DNA of 64,000 nt, from the NCBI GenBank assembly GCA_022824205.1, contig JAJEAI010000198.1, forward strand, positions 17,498 through 81,497, read 5' to 3'. This document shows, piece after piece, positions 61,031 to 64,000 of this stretch. Each line of letters starts with the position of its first letter. Positions within the stretch are counted from its first letter, which is position 1. A model generated the notes under the pieces. It was given only the letters and a program-made list of their open reading frames with translations. It searched no databases and had not been told where the DNA came from. Source of the DNA: Candidatus Binatia bacterium. GTDB lineage: Bacteria; Desulfobacterota; Binatia; UBA9968; JAJDTQ01. Position numbers and translations under genes: made by a program.

Positions 61031-62182
61031 ATGTCCGAGTTTAGCCAGCTAGTGCGCCTCCTTGCCGTCGGCATTCTTGCGTTGACCCTCGGCTGGCCTG
61101 GGATGGCGGTCGCGGACACGCTCGAGCGGACCGAGCGTTACACCGTCCGCGTGCGTATCCTGACCCGTGGGCTTGAACGCCCCTGGTCGCTGGCGTTTCT
61201 TCCGGATGGGCGGATGCTCGTCACCGAGCGGGCGGGTCGGTTGCGTTACGTGGCCGCCGACGGGACGTTGGATCCGACGCCTGTCGCCGGCCTTCCCGAA
61301 GCGGTGGCCGAGAGGCGGCAGGGCGGCCTGCACGACGTCGTGTTGCATCCCCGCTTCGCGGAGAACCGCCTTGTCTATCTCGCCTACGCCGGTAGAGGGT
61401 CGGGCGGCTACGGCACGGAATTGGCCCGCGGCCGGCTCGAGGGTCATCGCCTCACCGACGTGCGGGTCCTGTTCCGGGCCTTGCCCAAGTCATTCGGCGG
61501 GCGCCATTTCGGCGGCCGGGTGGTGTTCGACGGCAAGGGGCACGTGTTCCTGACTCTGGGGGACCGGGGCAACAGGCCGCGTGCGCAGGACCCCGGTGAC
61601 CACGCCGGCTCCGTCATCCGCCTGACCGAGGATGGTCAGGTCCCCAAGGAAAATCCCTACCTGTCCGTGGCGGGCGCGAAGCCCGAGATCTACACGATCG
61701 GCAACCGCAACATCCAGGGCGCGGCCATGAACCCATGGACCGGCGAGCTGTGGACCCACGAGCACGGCCCGCAGGGCGGCGACGAGATCAACATCATCCG
61801 CGCGGGCGTCAACTACGGCTGGCCGGTGATTACCTACGGCAGGAACTACGGCATCGGTACGCGCATCGGCGAGGGGCCCCGCAAGGAGGGCATGGCCGAG
61901 CCGCTGTACCAATGGACCCCGTCCATCGCGCCCTCGGGCATGGCCTTCTACGACGGCGACAAGTTCCCCGCCTGGCGCGGCAACCTGCTGGTGGGTGCGC
62001 TCGCCTACCGCCTGCTCGCACGCCTCGAACTCGAAGGAGAGCGGGTGGTGCGCGAAGAGCGGATACTCAACCGCGTCATCGGCCGCATCCGGGACGTAAG
62101 GGTCGGCCCCGATGGATACGTCTACCTGCTGACCGACGAGCAGCCGGGCGTGTTGGCGCGCCTGGAGCCGGCGGACGGTTAG
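61031..62182 (+). CDS. PQQ-dependent sugar dehydrogenase (YliI/GDH-B type)
   Basis: 383 residues. A signal peptide (LVRLLAVGILALTLGWPGMA) exports it. The beta-propeller landmarks are ERPWSLAFLPDGRMLVTERA, HFGGRVVFDGKGHVFLTLGD and IGNRNIQGAAMNPWTGELW, which include the Arg and His of the PQQ pocket. It oxidises aldoses or similar sugars in the periplasm. No PQQ biosynthesis genes are in the window. The gene is single and convergent with the RNA ligase. Confidence 0.9.
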   Translation: MSEFSQLVRLLAVGILALTLGWPGMAVADTLERTERYTVRVRILTRGLERPWSLAFLPDGRMLVTERAGRLRYVAADGTLDPTPVAGLPEAVAERRQGGLHDVVLHPRFAENRLVYLAYAGRGSGGYGTELARGRLEGHRLTDVRVLFRALPKSFGGRHFGGRVVFDGKGHVFLTLGDRGNRPRAQDPGDHAGSVIRLTEDGQVPKENPYLSVAGAKPEIYTIGNRNIQGAAMNPWTGELWTHEHGPQGGDEINIIRAGVNYGWPVITYGRNYGIGTRIGEGPRKEGMAEPLYQWTPSIAPSGMAFYDGDKFPAWRGNLLVGALAYRLLARLELEGERVVREERILNRVIGRIRDVRVGPDGYVYLLTDEQPGVLARLEPADG

Positions 62183-62222
62183 TCCGTGCCGTGCCGCACA
62201 CCATCACCGGTGCCCTCGTGAG

Positions 62223-62870
62223 CTACCCGCGCGCAATACGACACGGCTTCCAATGTTTGGACCAGTGTTCATCGGACTGAACATGGCCTTGGCGAACACT
62301 CTTGCAGACGTTGAGGTGGAACTCCTTGGCCGGGAATGCCCGTGCCAACCGAATCACCACACCTTCTCTTGCTCCACCCAGAACCGAGGGCGCTGTATGA
62401 GCGCGGCTCACGAAGTCCCGAAGCTCTTGCACCGACCCGAATATACCCTCGTATAGAACCGGGACCAGGGGGATCTCGCGTGCCCCGGCGTATTCCACGA
62501 GAGCACTGAACGACGAGAACGACCCGTCCGGGAAGCGTAGTGCAAAGGCGTAGAAGGTCTCGCCCTCCGGCACCGGCTCGTACTCGATGCTGTGCACCCC
62601 GTAGATGTCCTCGCCGTAAAGGAACACGTCCGGCTCCGTCACCTTCCACGCATGGTGCTTCCTGACCATGGCCATCCACTTGGCCGCCGAAGGCGACGAA
62701 ACGCTTCGGCCGTAGACCTCGCCCTTGTGGATCAGCGTGTTGCCGCCGTCGAGCTTCTCGGTTACGACGACCGGGGTCTTCGTGAACCGGGTTGGGTCGC
62801 CAAGAATATCGTCACCTGCGGCACGCGCAGGTGAGTACGGCCAGTAATGGGTTTTTGGATACTTGAGCAT
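62223..62870 (-). CDS. RNA ligase family protein (adenylyltransferase domain)
   Basis: 215 residues from the likely ATG at 62,870 (MLKYPKTHYW). Motif I is EKLDGGN with the adenylated Lys K39; III/IIIa is FLYGEDIYGVHSIEYE; IV is EGVVIRLARAF; V holds the Lys in NVCKSVRQ. It contains only the nucleotidyltransferase domain, as in small Rnl2/DRB0094-like ligases. It seals RNA breaks or adds AMP to them. The PIN-like nuclease gene ends 26 bp upstream on the same strand, and the AAA gene precedes that. Confidence 0.88.
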   Translation of the reverse strand: MLKYPKTHYWPYSPARAAGDDILGDPTRFTKTPVVVTEKLDGGNTLIHKGEVYGRSVSSPSAAKWMAMVRKHHAWKVTEPDVFLYGEDIYGVHSIEYEPVPEGETFYAFALRFPDGSFSSFSALVEYAGAREIPLVPVLYEGIFGSVQELRDFVSRAHTAPSVLGGAREGVVIRLARAFPAKEFHLNVCKSVRQGHVQSDEHWSKHWKPCRIARG

Positions 62871-62896
62871 GGGCTCGCGCCCAAGGTCCAAGCTGC

Positions 62897-63385
62897 TTAC
62901 ACAGCCGGTTGCCCTTTGGTCGCGTGTTGTGGACAGATCTGGAGAACCGGCACGCCCAATTGGCTGGTCAACGCCTCGTGTTCGCTCCAATCGCTGTCGG
63001 TGGCGTTCAGGATGGCAGCCTGCGCCTTGAGAGCCGTGGCGAGAAACTCCCGATCTGAACTGTCCAGGTCATTTTTCGGCAGTTCCTCGAAGCCCCGCTT
63101 GTCATCGTCGCACGGTGTAACCGACACGCGGTTCACGCGCATGGGGTTGTATTGGTGATTGTAGACGTGCTTGAAGAACATGTCTCCCACACCGGGCGCC
63201 CCCGCGAAACGCAGATTCTGCTTGTACTCGGCGAAGATGAGTCCCAAATCGTCGATGGCAATCACTCTGCCCTGACAGACTTCCAGCAGCTCCATTACAC
63301 ATGCTCGCTGACAATCGGCGCCGGCATGTGTATTCCTTCCGTTGGCTGTGATGCGAACGTTGGTGTCGACGACGCAGGTCCTCAT
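62897..63385 (-). CDS. PIN-like nuclease domain protein
   Basis: 162 residues. The active-site acids of a PIN fold appear as D7 (CVVDTNVRI), E53 (IFAEYKQN), D111 (DSSDREFLATAL) and D130/D132 (LNATDSDW). The middle loop (GDMFFKHVYNHQY) is unlike VapC toxins and longer. Its ATG overlaps the stop of the AAA gene (63,382-63,385, ATGA), and the RNA ligase follows by 26 bp. Presumably it cuts RNA under control of the ATPase. Confidence 0.75.
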   Translation of the reverse strand: MRTCVVDTNVRITANGRNTHAGADCQRACVMELLEVCQGRVIAIDDLGLIFAEYKQNLRFAGAPGVGDMFFKHVYNHQYNPMRVNRVSVTPCDDDKRGFEELPKNDLDSSDREFLATALKAQAAILNATDSDWSEHEALTSQLGVPVLQICPQHATKGQPAV

Positions 63386-63864
63386 TCCGAGGCTCCCGAC
63401 CGACCGTCTGCTTCGATTCGTCGGTTCAGGGCCGCGGTACTGATGGCCGCGATTTCGCCCATTTCATCGCCGAAGAGCTTCTCCGGCCAGTTCTCGATCT
63501 CGCCCCACTTGTTCAATTTCAGATCGTTTAGTTCCGCCGCCCCGTTGTTTGTCCGAACGAAGTAGAGCATCAGGTCGCTTGACGCCACGGTACCCTCGGC
63601 GACGCGTCGCTGGAAGCGTCGGAGCAGATGTTCACTGTGGCTTTCCACGATGATCTGGACGCGACGATGCTCGGCTACCGCTAGCATCAGATCCGCCAGA
63701 GCACTTTGAACCGACGGATGAAGGTGAATTTCCGGCTGTTCCATCAAGACAATCGAGTCTTCGGGAACATAGTAGAGGAGCACCAAGACGGGCAGAATTT
63801 GCGAAACCCCGAAACCAACGTCTGTCAACATCGTCTCCGGGCTGTGGGGTGTGGTTCGGACCAC
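63382..63864 (-). CDS. AAA_15/AAA_21-type ATPase, C-terminal part only (5'-truncated)
   Basis: About 160 residues from a GTG at 63,864. The sequence TMLTDVGFGVSQILPVLVLL is the ABC-type signature region, IVLMEQPEIHLHPSVQSALA is Walker B and D-loop, and IIVESHSEHLLRR is the H-loop. The Walker A and N-terminal half are missing. The sequence upstream of 63,870 no longer looks like an ATPase in this frame, although the frame stays open. It is either cut by recombination or interrupted. It ends by overlapping the PIN-like gene. Confidence 0.7.
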   Translation of the reverse strand: MVRTTPHSPETMLTDVGFGVSQILPVLVLLYYVPEDSIVLMEQPEIHLHPSVQSALADLMLAVAEHRRVQIIVESHSEHLLRRFQRRVAEGTVASSDLMLYFVRTNNGAAELNDLKLNKWGEIENWPEKLFGDEMGEIAAISTAALNRRIEADGRSGASE

Positions 63865-63901
63865 TGCTGTCCCACAAATTTTAAGCGAATCGGAGGGGGA
63901 T

Positions 63902-64000
63902 TTGAGGGGGCGGGCTGGGCGGGGGCTGTGGCAGGAGCAGACCGAGGAGTGGTCGGCGCTCGAAGAGGTTGAGTTGGAGGAGGCGGAGGATCTGATAGAA
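63902..64000 (+). other. Open frame running off the right edge, possible gene start
   Basis: From TTG 63,902, with GGAGGGGG just upstream, the plus frame reads LWQEQTEEWSALEEVELEEA and stays open to the edge. Its helical acidic character looks coding, and it begins where the minus-strand ATPase homology stops. Function unknown; too short to judge. Confidence 0.25.

Noticed and set aside
1..64000. tRNA or rRNA genes
   Set aside because: No cloverleaf or rRNA-like stretch was noticed in any gap; a proper covariance search was not possible.

Overview
The window is a GC-rich, gene-dense chromosomal segment from a Gram-negative-type bacterium. It carries a lipoprotein with a lipobox, Sec-type periplasmic binding proteins and two TRAP/ABC-rich transport regions. 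No rRNA, tRNA or ribosomal-protein gene is present to fix the taxonomy. The repertoire (molybdopterin hydroxylases, UbiD decarboxylase, CaiB/BaiF CoA transferase, luciferase-like monooxygenases, amidohydrolases, TRAP and ABC importers, abundant REP palindromes) resembles uncultured soil or sponge Desulfobacterota/Tectomicrobia/Binatota-like genomes. That placement is inference. Most of the window is catabolic and transport 'accessory metabolism', with short stretches of housekeeping genes and several toxin-antitoxin or defence-like islands.

Layout. 1-3.4 kb: a sulfotransferase tail, an SDR and an orphan molybdopterin hydroxylase. 3.7-9.4 kb: an iron/spermidine-type ABC importer (permease, binding protein, ATPase, all minus) split by a plus-strand AAA ATPase with a nuclease-like C-terminus, preceded by a 15-bp tandem repeat. 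9.6-16.2 kb: UbiD decarboxylase, a complete FAD/FeS/Mo hydroxylase in CoxMSL order, and an SDR. 16.3-21.6 kb: a TRAP operon with duplicated DctP genes on either side of an amidohydrolase, then DctQ and DctM, with strong hairpins between the genes. 21.7-24.8 kb: a NitT/TauT-type ABC importer and a small membrane protein. 24.9-30.3 kb: amidohydrolase, cyclase, creatininase, TraB-like protein and an Asp/Glu-racemase-fold protein. 30.3-35 kb: coiled-coil lipoprotein, CoA transferase and LLM oxidoreductase. 35-42.7 kb: MFS exporters, HtpX, a second LLM enzyme, an amidohydrolase, and an amidinotransferase-fold protein that seems to have lost its catalytic residues. 42.8-44.5 kb: a two-gene ATPase plus TOPRIM-like cassette. 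44.5-53.6 kb: a third Mo hydroxylase, CCA-type nucleotidyltransferase, two M16 peptidases, a sigma-54 activator and HemQ. 53.6-56.9 kb: a decayed HigB/HigA-like pair, nuclease, VapBC and an ornithine-cyclodeaminase homologue. 57.1-60.8 kb: an MFS transporter divergent from a TAXI-fold protein without signal peptide, which is followed by a fusion of an NHLP-type RiPP leader to a terpene-cyclase-like alpha/alpha barrel. 60.85-64 kb: a PIN remnant, a sugar dehydrogenase, and a minus-strand run of AAA ATPase (5'-truncated or interrupted), PIN-like nuclease and RNA ligase.

The points I would look at first are the NHLP-cyclase fusion (59,529-60,830) with its coupled binding-protein-fold partner, the AAA/PIN/RNA-ligase run (62,223-63,864), the ATPase/TOPRIM cassette (42,787-44,456), and a pair of MITE-like elements with terminal inverted repeats that sit exactly at gene 3' ends (40,585-40,942 and 46,805-47,113).

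Functions are assigned from motifs read by eye. No database search was possible, so family names stand for recognised motif patterns, and substrate statements are inference.
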